Positions 41,548-50,140 of a DNA stretch of 64,000 nucleotides are shown here, piece after piece (position 1 is the first letter of the stretch; each line of letters begins with the position of its first letter). Below the pieces are notes generated by a model, which was given only the letters and a program-made list of their open reading frames with translations, was not told the DNA's origin and searched no databases. Both the position numbers and the translations under genes were made by a program. The DNA comes from Roseobacter sp. MH60115 (GTDB lineage: Bacteria > Pseudomonadota > Alphaproteobacteria > Rhodobacterales > Rhodobacteraceae). Location of the stretch: positions 124,001-188,000 of the forward strand of contig NZ_JADOBQ010000005.1 in assembly GCF_015644665.1 (NCBI RefSeq), given 5' to 3'.

Positions 41548-42360
41548 ATGATGTATCGTCTTATTCCGCTTTTTCTGCTCGCTTTCTTTTCTCATGCCGC
41601 CGCCGCGATGGGCCCGTGGAAAGGAGAGTGCCACGAGGAAGTGCCCTGCCAACTCGGGGATCGCTCCTATCACATCAAACTGCCGGATGACTGGGATGGC
41701 ACCTCGGCTTTGCCCGTGGTGATGCACTTTCATGGATGGCAGCGCACCGGTGCCTTGCCGGTAAATCACCAGCGGATCTCGGGCGCGACGCGGAGGCGGG
41801 GCGTTCTGCTTGTTGCCCCCAATGGGCTGCGCAAGACATGGGATTTCTGGCGTGCGGGCTCTGCGGATGTCGATTTTGCCCGGGCCGTGCTTGAGGATGT
41901 GAAAGCACGCTTCCCGGTGAGTGACGATCAGGTCTATATCTCGGGCTATTCCTGGGGCAGCAACATGGCCTGGCGGTTTGTCTGCGAGGATGGCGCGGAT
42001 GTCGCGGCGCTCCTGGCGATTTCCGGGACGCTGGACCAGGATGAGGTCTGTGACACCGCGCCGCGCGAGGTGCGTCAGGTCTACGGGCTGAATGATCCGG
42101 TGCTGGAATACCCTTACGGACCGAAGGGGGAGCAGGACCACGCGGTCGCTCTCTGGCGTGAGAAATTTGGCTGTGGCGCGGGGACCGCAACCGGCCCGTG
42201 GCAGCAGGTGCCTTTCCTCACGCTTGAGCGCACCGTCTGGACCACTTGCGAGACCGGGCGCGTCAGCCTTGATGTGCATCCCGGCGGTCATTTCATCCCG
42301 CACGGCTGGATCGCGCGCCAGCTGGACGAATTATTGGACCTGCCGCAGTCCTATCCTTGA
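41548..42360 (+). CDS. Secreted alpha/beta hydrolase, polyhydroxybutyrate depolymerase/LpqC-like esterase
   Basis: 270 residues with a signal peptide (MMYRLIPLFLLAFFSHAAAA). The mature protein opens with a Cys-containing segment (GECHEEVPCQLGDRSYHI). The nucleophile elbow is GYSWGSN (Gly-x-Ser-x-Gly), the oxyanion strand VVMHFHGWQRTG and the catalytic His is likely in HPGGHFIPHGW. LpqC/PHB-depolymerase-type esterases, including feruloyl esterases, share this layout. It is inserted between pheS and pheT on the same strand, 86 bases ahead of pheT. Confidence 0.85.
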   Translation: MMYRLIPLFLLAFFSHAAAAMGPWKGECHEEVPCQLGDRSYHIKLPDDWDGTSALPVVMHFHGWQRTGALPVNHQRISGATRRRGVLLVAPNGLRKTWDFWRAGSADVDFARAVLEDVKARFPVSDDQVYISGYSWGSNMAWRFVCEDGADVAALLAISGTLDQDEVCDTAPREVRQVYGLNDPVLEYPYGPKGEQDHAVALWREKFGCGAGTATGPWQQVPFLTLERTVWTTCETGRVSLDVHPGGHFIPHGWIARQLDELLDLPQSYP

Positions 42361-42445
42361 TGCGGGCAGGGCCCAGCAATGGCTTTCCCCCCTGATCGCT
42401 TTCGGCTATCAGGGCGCGGAAACGATTTGATGCCGGTGATCCCTC

Positions 42446-44845
42446 ATGAAATTCACGCTCTCCTGGTTGAAAGACCATTTGGACACGACCGCAACGCTGG
42501 ATGAGATCCTCTATGCGCTGACCGACCTCGGGCTGGAGGTGGAAGGCGTCGAGGATCGGGGCGCGCGGCTGCGTGATTTTACCATCGGCTATGTGAAATC
42601 CGCCGAAAAACACCCCGATGCCGACCGGCTGCGCGTCTGCCAGGTGGAGACGGACGAAGGCGTCAAACAGATCATCTGCGGCGCGCCGAACGCGCGGGAA
42701 GGCATCACCGTTGTCGTCGCCAAACCGGGCGTCTACGTGCCGGGGATCGACACCACCATTGGCGTCGGCAAAATCCGCGGGATCGAGAGCTTTGGCATGA
42801 TGGCGTCAGAGCGTGAGATGGAACTCAGCGACGAACACGATGGCATCATCGAATTGGATACGGGCGAGGTCGGGCAGTCCTTTGTGGATTGGCTGGCGGA
42901 AAATGACCCCGCGAAAGTCGATCCGGTGATTGAAATCGCGATCACGCCAAACCGACCTGACGCGCTGGGCGTGCGGGGCATTGCCCGTGATCTGGCCGCC
43001 AGAGGGCTTGGCAAGCTCAAGAAACGCGATGTCGATGCGGTAGAGGGCACTTTCGATTGCCCCGTGTCCGTCACGATTGATGGCGACACGCTGGAACAAT
43101 GCCCGGTTTTCTACGGACGTGTGATCCGAGGGGTGAAAAACGGCCCGTCGCCCAAGTGGCTGCAGGATCATCTGCGCGCGATTGGTTTGCGGCCGATCTC
43201 CTTCCTTGTGGATGTGACGAATTTCTTCACCTACGACCGCAACCGCCCGCTGCACGTCTTTGACGCGGATAAGATCGCCGGTAATGCCCTGCGCGTGCAT
43301 CGTGCAAAGGGCGGTGAAACCCTGGTTGGCCTCGACGAGAAGGAATATACCTTCGAGGAGGGGATGACGCTGATCTCCGATGCCAATGGCGTCGAAAGCA
43401 TTGGTGGCGTCATGGGGGGCATGGCCTCCGGCTGTACCGAAGAGACAACGAATGTCTTCCTTGAGGCGGCCTATTTCGATCCGATCCGCACCGCCTACAC
43501 CGGACGCGCGCTCAAGATCAATTCGGATGCGCGCTACCGCTTCGAGCGTGGCATCGATCCGGCCTGGACCCCCTACGGCATCGAGCATGCGACGCGGATG
43601 ATCCTCGACCACGCGGGGGGTGAAGCCTCCGAAGTGATCGTTGCGGGCAAAATTCCCAACACCGACCGCGCCTACAAACTGGATGCGGCGCGGGTGCGGT
43701 CGCTTGTTGGCATGGATATCCCGGAAAGCGAACAGCGCCAGACCCTCACCTCTCTGGGCTTCATCCTCGAAGGCAATATGGCCCATGTGCCCAGCTGGCG
43801 CCCGGACGTTCAGGGCGAAGCCGATCTGGTCGAAGAGGTGGCGCGCATTGCCTCCCTGACCAAACTGCAAGGGATACCCCTGCCACGGCTGGCTGCCGGT
43901 GTGCCGAAACCGGTCCTGTCCCCGGCGCAGCGGCGCGAGGCGATTGGGCGGCGTACCTGCGCTGCGCTCGGCTACAACGAATGCGTCAGCTACACCTTTA
44001 TCGATCAGGCGTCTGCGGCGCTTTTTGGTGGCGGCGAAGACACGACGCAGCTGGAAAACCCGATCAGCAGTGACATGAGCCACATGCGGCCTGCGCTGCT
44101 GCCGGGCCTGCTGCAGGCCGCGTCGCGCAATCAGGCGCGCGGCTTCGCAGACCTTGCCCTTTTCGAAGTGGGTCCGGCCTTCCACGGTGGTGAGCCGGGA
44201 GAGCAGCATACACTGATCACCGGCTTGCTGGTGGGGCGTACCGGGCCCAAGGACGTACAGGGTGCCTCCCGTCCGGTGGATGTTTTCGACGTCAAGGCGG
44301 ATGCCGAAGCGGTGCTGGCGGCCATGGGCGCCCCGGCGCGGGTGCAGATCCTGCGCGGTGCGCGGGAGTGGTGGCACCCCGGTCGCCATGGCATGATCTG
44401 TCTGGGGCCCAAGAAAGTGCTGGGCGTCTTTGGCGAGGTACACCCCCGCGTGCTCGACGCGATGGATGTGAAGGGACCAGCCATGGCCTTCACCCTCTGG
44501 CCCGAAGAGATCCCGATGCCGCGCAAAGCGGGCGCCACACGACCCGCCTTGGACATCAGCGATCTGCAGGCGGTCGAGCGTGACTTTGCCTTTGTCGTGG
44601 ATGCAGAGGTTGAGGCGCTGACGCTGGTCAATGCCGCGATGGGGGCAGACAAGGCGTTGATCGAAGACGTGCGCATCTTTGATGAATTCATTGGTGGCAG
44701 CCTCGGCGAGGGCAAGAAATCCCTGGCGCTGACCGTGCGGCTGCAGCCGGTGTCCCAGACTTTGAAGGATGCCGACATCGAAGCCGTCAGCGCCAAGGTT
44801 GTCGACAAAGTGACCAAGGCCACAGGCGGTGTGCTGCGCGGATAG
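42446..44845 (+). CDS. pheT: Phenylalanine--tRNA ligase beta subunit
   Basis: 799-residue subunit. The N-terminal MKFTLSWLKDHLDTTATLDEI and a tRNA-binding EMAP-like domain (DRLRVCQVETDEGVKQIICGAPN) are followed by B3/B4 editing domain segments (NRPDALGVRGIARDLAARG), the B5 domain, the catalytic-core-like domain (YNECVSYTFIDQ) and a C-terminal ferredoxin-like anticodon-binding domain (VSQTLKDADIEAVSAKVV). Length and order are normal. It completes the PheS-PheT heterotetramer although two genes separate the pair. Confidence 0.97.
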   Translation: MKFTLSWLKDHLDTTATLDEILYALTDLGLEVEGVEDRGARLRDFTIGYVKSAEKHPDADRLRVCQVETDEGVKQIICGAPNAREGITVVVAKPGVYVPGIDTTIGVGKIRGIESFGMMASEREMELSDEHDGIIELDTGEVGQSFVDWLAENDPAKVDPVIEIAITPNRPDALGVRGIARDLAARGLGKLKKRDVDAVEGTFDCPVSVTIDGDTLEQCPVFYGRVIRGVKNGPSPKWLQDHLRAIGLRPISFLVDVTNFFTYDRNRPLHVFDADKIAGNALRVHRAKGGETLVGLDEKEYTFEEGMTLISDANGVESIGGVMGGMASGCTEETTNVFLEAAYFDPIRTAYTGRALKINSDARYRFERGIDPAWTPYGIEHATRMILDHAGGEASEVIVAGKIPNTDRAYKLDAARVRSLVGMDIPESEQRQTLTSLGFILEGNMAHVPSWRPDVQGEADLVEEVARIASLTKLQGIPLPRLAAGVPKPVLSPAQRREAIGRRTCAALGYNECVSYTFIDQASAALFGGGEDTTQLENPISSDMSHMRPALLPGLLQAASRNQARGFADLALFEVGPAFHGGEPGEQHTLITGLLVGRTGPKDVQGASRPVDVFDVKADAEAVLAAMGAPARVQILRGAREWWHPGRHGMICLGPKKVLGVFGEVHPRVLDAMDVKGPAMAFTLWPEEIPMPRKAGATRPALDISDLQAVERDFAFVVDAEVEALTLVNAAMGADKALIEDVRIFDEFIGGSLGEGKKSLALTVRLQPVSQTLKDADIEAVSAKVVDKVTKATGGVLRG

Positions 44846-44908
44846 TAGGGGACATCACAGGCGGCTGGCCTACCTGTCAATTTCACGCTCAGCAGCAGGG
44901 AGACTACG

Positions 44909-45358
44909 ATGACGTTAAAAGTGTATCTGTCCGGTGAAATTCACACGGACTGGCGGGAGCAGATCATGACGGGCGCCGCTTCGTTGGACGTGAGCTTTGA
45001 CAGCCCCGTGACCGATCACGCCGCCAGCGACGACTGCGGTGTCGCCATCCTCGGGGCCGAGGACAACAAATTCTGGCACGACCACAAGGGCGCGATGGTC
45101 AACGCAATCCGTACACGCAAGGGCATTGCAGAGGCGGATGTGGTGGTTGTGCGTTTTGGCGATCAGTACAAACAGTGGAATGCGGCATTCGATGCAGGCT
45201 ATGCCGCCGCCTTGGGCAAATCGCTGATCATCCTGCACGGGCCGGATCATGCCCACGCCTTGAAGGAAGTGGATGCGGCCGCTTTGGCGGTGGCGCAAGA
45301 GCCTGCGCAGGTCGTGGATATCCTGCGCTATGTCCTGATCGGCAGCCTGCCGCAATAG
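44909..45358 (+). CDS. ytoQ: YtoQ family protein
   Basis: 149-residue soluble protein of the YtoQ family, with a nucleoside-2-deoxyribosyltransferase-like fold. It opens TLKVYLSGEIHTDWREQI and contains AEDNKFWHDHKGAMVNAIRT and ADVVVVRFGDQYKQWNAAFDAG, the family hallmarks. Function unknown. GCAGGGAGA precedes the ATG. It lies 63 bases after pheT and may be co-transcribed; a short hairpin element follows it. Confidence 0.92.
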   Translation: MTLKVYLSGEIHTDWREQIMTGAASLDVSFDSPVTDHAASDDCGVAILGAEDNKFWHDHKGAMVNAIRTRKGIAEADVVVVRFGDQYKQWNAAFDAGYAAALGKSLIILHGPDHAHALKEVDAAALAVAQEPAQVVDILRYVLIGSLPQ

Positions 45359-45400
45359 GATTAACCGCCCTCCGCCGATAGACCGGAAAGCGGCCTGGCG

Positions 45401-45448
45401 CCTACCTAACCTGCAGCAGGTAGGGCGGGCTTCAGGCCGCCATTCTTT
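45401..45448 (+). repeat. Short dispersed hairpin repeat, copy A
   Basis: Contains AGGTAGGGCGGGCTTCAGG-type core (45418-45441) with stem GGCGG / CCGCC around GCTTCAGG, followed by a T-rich run (TTCTTTTT) that could make it a terminator of ytoQ. The preceding CCTACCT (45401-45407) pairs with AGGTAGG. A second copy at 55609-55633 keeps the stem by compensatory change. Confidence 0.65.
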
Positions 45449-45453
45449 TTCCT

Positions 45454-46158
45454 CTATGCAGGCTCACGGGGTGGGATTTGCAGCCCTTTCTCGACCGCCG
45501 GGCGGTCCAGGAAACGCTCCAGATAGGCTGCTGCGTTTTTGTAATCAGCGAAACCAACGGCCTCTTTCGCGCCATAAAAATCCAGCGCGCGCAGCCAGGG
45601 CGCAATGGCGATGTCGGCGATGGAGTATTCCCCGGCAATCCAGGTCTTGCCGTCCAGTTCGCCGTCCAGCACGCTCAAAAGCCGTTTGGCCTCATCAATG
45701 TAGCGTTGCTGCGGGCGCTTGTCTTCCCATTGCGATCCCGCGAACTTGTAGAAGAACCCCAACTGCCCGAACATCGGACCCAGGCCGCCCATCTGGAACA
45801 TCACCCACTGCACAATCCGCGCTTTTTCCGCAGGATTCGCGCCAATGAGCTTCCCCGATTTTTCAGCAAGATAGATCAGAATGGCCCCGCTCTCAAAAAG
45901 CGCCAGCGGTGCGCCCCCCGGACCATTGGGGTCAACAATCGCCGGGATCTTGTTGTTCGGGTTCAGCGACAGGAACTCGGGGCTTTTCACATCCGCATCC
46001 GACAGCGTCACGGTGTGCGCTTCATAAGGGATGCCCATTTCTTCCAGCGCGATGGAAACCTTCACCCCATTTGGGGTCGGAAAGGAATAGAGCTGCAGGA
46101 CGCTGGGGTCCTTTGCTGGCCATCTATCGGTGATCTTGAGGGTGGATAAATCGGCCAT
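45454..46158 (-). CDS. Glutathione S-transferase (YghU/YfcG-like)
   Basis: 234-residue cytosolic GST. The thioredoxin-like domain contains LQLYSFPTPNGVKVSIALEEM and LNPNNKIPAIVDP (the cis-Pro loop), then ALFESGAILIYLAEKSG, the glutathione-binding Glu-Ser pair. The helical domain contains YSIADIAIAPWL. TPNGVKV places it with Nu-class/YfcG-type disulfide-bond reductases. AGGAG lies 7 bases before the ATG at 46158. It converges on ytoQ. Confidence 0.92.
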   Translation of the reverse strand: MADLSTLKITDRWPAKDPSVLQLYSFPTPNGVKVSIALEEMGIPYEAHTVTLSDADVKSPEFLSLNPNNKIPAIVDPNGPGGAPLALFESGAILIYLAEKSGKLIGANPAEKARIVQWVMFQMGGLGPMFGQLGFFYKFAGSQWEDKRPQQRYIDEAKRLLSVLDGELDGKTWIAGEYSIADIAIAPWLRALDFYGAKEAVGFADYKNAAAYLERFLDRPAVEKGLQIPPREPA

Positions 46159-46300
46159 AAGGCATCTCCTGTTTCCATAACCGGGTAACACTTAGGCGGA
46201 TTTCCCCCTAAAAACAGTCTCGTCAGCGCGCAGCGATGTGTTAACAGACGCACAGAGGCACAATGCAAAAGCAGGCCTGAAGACAGAGTGAGGGACACTA

Positions 46301-46723
46301 ATGATCAACGAATTCAAAGATTTTATCGCCAAGGGCAATGTCATGGACATGGCCGTGGGTATCATCATCGGGGCGGCATTCACCGCGATCGTCACATCGC
46401 TGGTAGGCGATCTGATCAACCCGATTATCGCATTGTTCACCGGGGGCATCGATTTCTCCGGCTGGTTTTACGTGATGGGTGAGGAGAGCTTCCCTTCCAT
46501 CGAAGCGGCGACCGAAGCGGGGGTCCCTGTCTTCGCGGTGGGTAAATTCGTCATGGCGATCATGAATTTCCTGATCGTGGCCTTCGTCGTTTTTTTGCTT
46601 GTCAAAATGGTCAACCGGATCAAGGAGGCTGCTGAAAAGGAAGAAGAGGCTGCACCGGAGGAGCCAAAAGGACCGTCCGAACTGGACGTACTGCTGGAAA
46701 TCCGTGACGCGCTGAAAAAGTAA
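46301..46723 (+). CDS. mscL: Large-conductance mechanosensitive channel MscL
   Basis: 140-residue inner-membrane pentameric channel protecting against hypo-osmotic shock. [26 protein letters not shown] is the amphipathic N-terminal helix plus the pore helix TM1; [20 protein letters not shown] is TM2; a charged C-terminal bundle ends in [14 protein letters not shown] precedes the ATG. A terminator shared with the convergent lysR gene follows. Confidence 0.97.
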   Translation: MINEFKDFIAKGNVMDMAVGIIIGAAFTAIVTSLVGDLINPIIALFTGGIDFSGWFYVMGEESFPSIEAATEAGVPVFAVGKFVMAIMNFLIVAFVVFLLVKMVNRIKEAAEKEEEAAPEEPKGPSELDVLLEIRDALKK

Positions 46724-46749
46724 GCCTGGTCTGCCCCGCAAGACCCCCG

Positions 46750-46779
46750 AAACCCGCGTTTGAAAAGACGCGGGTTTTT
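46750..46779 (+). terminator. Rho-independent terminator between mscL and lysR
   Basis: AACCCGCGT / ACGCGGGTT stem with an 8-base loop, followed by TTTTT on the plus strand and preceded by AA-rich sequence; it probably ends mscL and, less efficiently, the convergent lysR transcript. Confidence 0.88.
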
Positions 46780-47646
46780 CTACGTCTGGAGCGGTGCGCG
46801 TAACAGTGTCTCCAGGACGGGATGCGGAAAGCGGCGCTGCACGGTGACGGCGAAAAAACTCTCTACGATGTTGAGATCAAAGGGTGCCGTTTTCAGGCGC
46901 CCGGATGCGATTTCATCTGCCAGAACCACCGACGGGGCGATGGCCAGCCCGACGTTTTCACGCGCCAGCAGGCGCACCATCGCCATGTCATCCACATCCG
47001 CCACGATGCGGGGCGACACATCCAATCGGGCAATCAGGCTGTCGAACCCGGTCCGGATGGAGTTGTCGGTCGGAACGATCAACGGTTCCTGTGCAAGCAT
47101 GTCCTTGAGAAGAGAGTATCCTATGCGAGACGGGTCGCCATGCACGCCAACCGTCTGCTCTGCGATCCGGTGGGCTGTCATCTCGGGGCGAGAGGGCGCT
47201 TCGGTTGTCAGAACAACGTCGAGCGCCAGGGAGGTGAGGGCGTCGAACAACACGGTATCGCTGCCTGATTTAAGGATCACCTGTGTCTCAGAAGACCCCA
47301 GAACCGGCTTGAGAAACCGCATCTGAAAGTTACGCGACAATGTGGAGAGCGCGCCAACCCGCAAGGGTTGCGAGGCGGCCCCGGCACCTTGCAAGACCGC
47401 CAGTAACTCTTCGCCAGTGCCGAAAATACGGTCCGCGTGGTCCAGCGCGATCCGGCCCACTTCGGTCAATACCAATTGACGCCCCACCCGATCGAACAAG
47501 GCGTGCCCGAGACGGTCCTCCAGTGTCCGAATTTGCGTCGAGAGCGCAGATTGCGACAGGTTCACCCGCGCCGCCGTGCGCGTCAGGTTCCCGTCATTTG
47601 CCACTTCCCGGAAATACCGCAGGTGATGATAATTGAGCGTGTCCAT
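46780..47646 (-). CDS. LysR family regulator, divergent from SbtA-like transporter
   Basis: 288 residues. N-terminal winged helix LNYHHLRYFREVANDGNLTRTAARVNLSQSALSTQIRTL, spanning about residues 4-45 (only partly quoted in key positions: the YHHLRYF opening marks the NhaR-like group). The effector domain begins near residue 92 (PLRVGALSTLSRNF). It resembles NhaR-type regulators of sodium response. It is divergent from a sodium/bicarbonate-type permease with a 95-base AT-rich gap, so it probably controls that gene. Confidence 0.88.
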   Translation of the reverse strand: MDTLNYHHLRYFREVANDGNLTRTAARVNLSQSALSTQIRTLEDRLGHALFDRVGRQLVLTEVGRIALDHADRIFGTGEELLAVLQGAGAASQPLRVGALSTLSRNFQMRFLKPVLGSSETQVILKSGSDTVLFDALTSLALDVVLTTEAPSRPEMTAHRIAEQTVGVHGDPSRIGYSLLKDMLAQEPLIVPTDNSIRTGFDSLIARLDVSPRIVADVDDMAMVRLLARENVGLAIAPSVVLADEIASGRLKTAPFDLNIVESFFAVTVQRRFPHPVLETLLRAPLQT

Positions 47647-47741
47647 AGTTTTAAAAAATAGAACATTTAATCAATAAAGATATATTTTATTTTGTCTTGC
47701 GCCTGCGCCATATCACGTTGAACACAACCAAGGAGACCGTG

Positions 47742-48800
47742 ATGGACATCGTGATCGACATTGCCAGCACGATGCTGGCGCAGATGCAAAAACCGACATT
47801 GGCGTTTCTGCTCGGGGGCATGATGCTGGCCGCCCTCGGCAGCAAGCTCGAAGTGCCGGACCCGGTCTACAAATTCATTGTCATGCTGCTCCTGCTGAAG
47901 GTCGGACTGGGCGCGGGCATCTCCGTGCGTGAGGCCGACCTCATTGCGCTGGCCGTGCCGGCTCTTTGCGCGGCAGCTGTGGGGATCGGGATTGTCCTGC
48001 TCGGTAGTGGAACGCTCGCCCGCTGGCGTGGTGTTTCCAAGATGGACGGCATGGCGACCGCAGGTCTCTTTGGTGCGGTTTCGGCCTCGACGCTGGCGGC
48101 GGGCATGGCGATGCTGGATGCCGAGGGGATTTTTTACGAAGGATTCATTGGCGCGCTCTATCCCTTCATGGACATTGCGGCGCTCGTCACCGCAATTGTT
48201 CTGGCCCGCATGAGCGCGGAACGGCGGACGGCCTCGACCATGCAGTCCGGTGGCACTGTGACCGTCGGCGGCGGGCAGGGCTCCGGCGGCGGTTTCGATG
48301 GCGACATCGTGCGCGGTATCCTGGTCGATACCTTCCGAAGCCCCGCGATCTCCGCCTTGTTGCTTGGCATCGCCATCGGCCTTTTTGCGCGGCCTGAAGC
48401 GGTCTACCAGAGTTTCTACGAACCGCTCTTCCGGGGTTTGCTGTCGATCCTGATGCTGGTGATGGGCATGGAGGCATGGTCGCGCCTGTCGGAGCTGCGC
48501 AAGGTGGCCCATGCCTATGTGCTTTACGGTCTGACCGCCCCGATCATTCACGGTCTGATGGGGTTTGGGCTGGGGTTGTTGGCACATCACCTGACCGGAT
48601 TTTCCGCGGGTGGCGTGGTGCTGCTGTCGATCATGGCGGCCTCCAGCTCGGACATTTCGGGCCCGCCGACCATGCGCGGCGCGCTGCCAGAGGCGAACCC
48701 CTCGGCCTATGTGGGGGCATCCACCGGGCTGGGCACGCCGGTGGCCATCCTCAGCATCCCGCTCTTCATGGCGCTGGCTGATGTGTTCATCGGGTTCTGA
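47742..48800 (+). CDS. Sodium-dependent bicarbonate transporter family permease (SbtA-like, DUF897)
   Basis: 352-residue membrane protein with about ten hydrophobic helices in two repeats. Family features are KPTLAFLLGGMMLAALGSKLEVPDPVYKF in the first repeat and ASTGLGTPVAILSIPLFM at the end, with SDISGPPTMRGALPEANPS in the central loop. In cyanobacteria SbtA imports bicarbonate with sodium; no carboxysome or SbtB gene is visible here, so the substrate is uncertain. AAGGAG precedes the ATG at 47742. Divergent from the LysR gene. Confidence 0.87.
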   Translation: MDIVIDIASTMLAQMQKPTLAFLLGGMMLAALGSKLEVPDPVYKFIVMLLLLKVGLGAGISVREADLIALAVPALCAAAVGIGIVLLGSGTLARWRGVSKMDGMATAGLFGAVSASTLAAGMAMLDAEGIFYEGFIGALYPFMDIAALVTAIVLARMSAERRTASTMQSGGTVTVGGGQGSGGGFDGDIVRGILVDTFRSPAISALLLGIAIGLFARPEAVYQSFYEPLFRGLLSILMLVMGMEAWSRLSELRKVAHAYVLYGLTAPIIHGLMGFGLGLLAHHLTGFSAGGVVLLSIMAASSSDISGPPTMRGALPEANPSAYVGASTGLGTPVAILSIPLFMALADVFIGF

Positions 48801-48823
48801 TCCCGGACACAAACTGACCGCAG

Positions 48824-48853
48824 AACCCGCGCCTCGACAGCGCGGGTTTTTTT
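48824..48853 (+). terminator. Rho-independent terminator of the SbtA-like gene
   Basis: AACCCGCGC / GCGCGGGTT stem with a short loop (CTCGACA) followed by a run of seven T. It separates the gene from the convergent DUF1330 gene. Confidence 0.9.
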
Positions 48854-48857
48854 GGCT

Positions 48858-49139
48858 CTAGAGCAGTGTAATCGACGTCCTGCCGGATCCGGTGCGCAAC
48901 GCATGTGTCTCGGCCAGGTCCGGATCGGCACGCCAGTTTTCGGCCCCATCACGGGTCTCGAATTCAAGCACGACCGCCATTTGGGGCGCAGTGATGTCCC
49001 CCTCCAGGACGGACGGCGATGCAGAGGCCTGCAGCACTTTCCCCCCGTGCTTTGCCAGCGCGTCGCCCGCCACATCGCGATAGGCGGCAAGCTTGTCCGG
49101 GTCTGTCACGTCCAGCGTGACAAATGCATATGCGGTCAT
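48858..49139 (-). CDS. DUF1330 domain-containing protein
   Basis: 93-residue dimeric alpha/beta-barrel protein. TAYAFVTLDVTDPDKLAAYRD and VVLEFETRDGAENWRAD are the family pattern, and the length is typical. Function unknown. It is divergent from a LysR-type regulator starting 101 bases away, the usual arrangement for a LysR target. Confidence 0.9.
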   Translation of the reverse strand: MTAYAFVTLDVTDPDKLAAYRDVAGDALAKHGGKVLQASASPSVLEGDITAPQMAVVLEFETRDGAENWRADPDLAETHALRTGSGRTSITLL

Positions 49140-49240
49140 CGATCCGTTCCTCTCCTGTCATGAACCTGGTCAAGAATAGGGTCTGCCAGCATGAACGAAA
49201 ACTGCTCAACATTGCGTCTGCGATGTGCATAAATGATCGG

Positions 49241-50140
49241 ATGATGCTGAACTGGAATGACATGCGATTTGTGCTGGAAACCGTGCGGCACGGCGGGCTC
49301 AGCGGTGCGGCGCGCGCACTCAAGGTCAATCATGCCACGGTGTCGCGCCGGATTGCAGCGGCAGAAACGGCCATGGGCGCGCGCCTGTTTGACCGTGCGC
49401 CCGGGGGCTACAGGCCCACGGAGGCCGGTTTGGAAGCCGCCCGGATGGCAGAGCGGATGGAGGTCGCGAGCCATGACCTGAGCCGCAGTCTCAGCGCGCG
49501 CGATCAGCAGTTGAGCGGTGCCTTGACCGTGACCGCGCCGCAGCTTTTGGTGGAACGTTTTCTGGCCGCGCATCTGCGCGAATTCAAGGAGCTGTATCCG
49601 GCGATTGATCTCAAGGTGATCGCTGCAAACCGACAACTTAACCTCGCAGCCCATGAAGCGGACGTGGCGTTTCGCATTTCCGATACGCCGGGTGATACGC
49701 TTGTCGGGCGGCGTGTGACGGAACAGGCGGCGGCGGTTTATGTCTCAGGCGAGCAGGCGGAGCGGATGCGCGCAGACCCGTCTCAGCCACTGGACTGGAT
49801 CCGGTTTGCCCATTGGCCCGGGCCGCCGGAGGTCCTGAAACAGGCCTGGCCGAACCGCCGCGTGACGCTGACGGTGGACGATATGTACGCGGCCCTCGCG
49901 GGGGTGCGTGCCGGGCTGGGGGCGACACGCATGCCCTGTTTTATCGGCGATGCGGAACCCGGTCTCGAACGGCTCGACCGGGTACCGCTGTTGCCGTATC
50001 GTCCCCTTTGGGTGCTGACACACGCCGATTTGCGCGGCACGCGGAAGGTGACCACCTTCACCAATTTCGCTGCGGCCCGTATCCATGCGCTGCGCCCCCT
50101 GTTCGAGGGGCGCATGCCAGCCGAGCCGGTCAGCCCTTGA
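49241..50140 (+). CDS. LysR family transcriptional regulator
   Basis: 299 residues, starting MMLNWNDMRFVLETVRHGG; an earlier start would extend through the divergent DUF1330 promoter. Winged helix at residues 5-60 (AARALKVNHATVSRRIAAAE), effector domain from about 90 (LSGALTVTAPQLLVERFLA). The WNDMRFVL opening is typical of a LysR branch that regulates neighbouring genes of unknown function. It ends tail-to-tail with ald, overlapping by 11 bases. Confidence 0.9.
   Translation: MMLNWNDMRFVLETVRHGGLSGAARALKVNHATVSRRIAAAETAMGARLFDRAPGGYRPTEAGLEAARMAERMEVASHDLSRSLSARDQQLSGALTVTAPQLLVERFLAAHLREFKELYPAIDLKVIAANRQLNLAAHEADVAFRISDTPGDTLVGRRVTEQAAAVYVSGEQAERMRADPSQPLDWIRFAHWPGPPEVLKQAWPNRRVTLTVDDMYAALAGVRAGLGATRMPCFIGDAEPGLERLDRVPLLPYRPLWVLTHADLRGTRKVTTFTNFAAARIHALRPLFEGRMPAEPVSP

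Noticed and set aside
42806-44443. 545-codon minus-strand frame opposite pheT.
   Set aside because: Antisense shadow typical of GC-rich codon usage; pheT is unambiguous on the plus strand.
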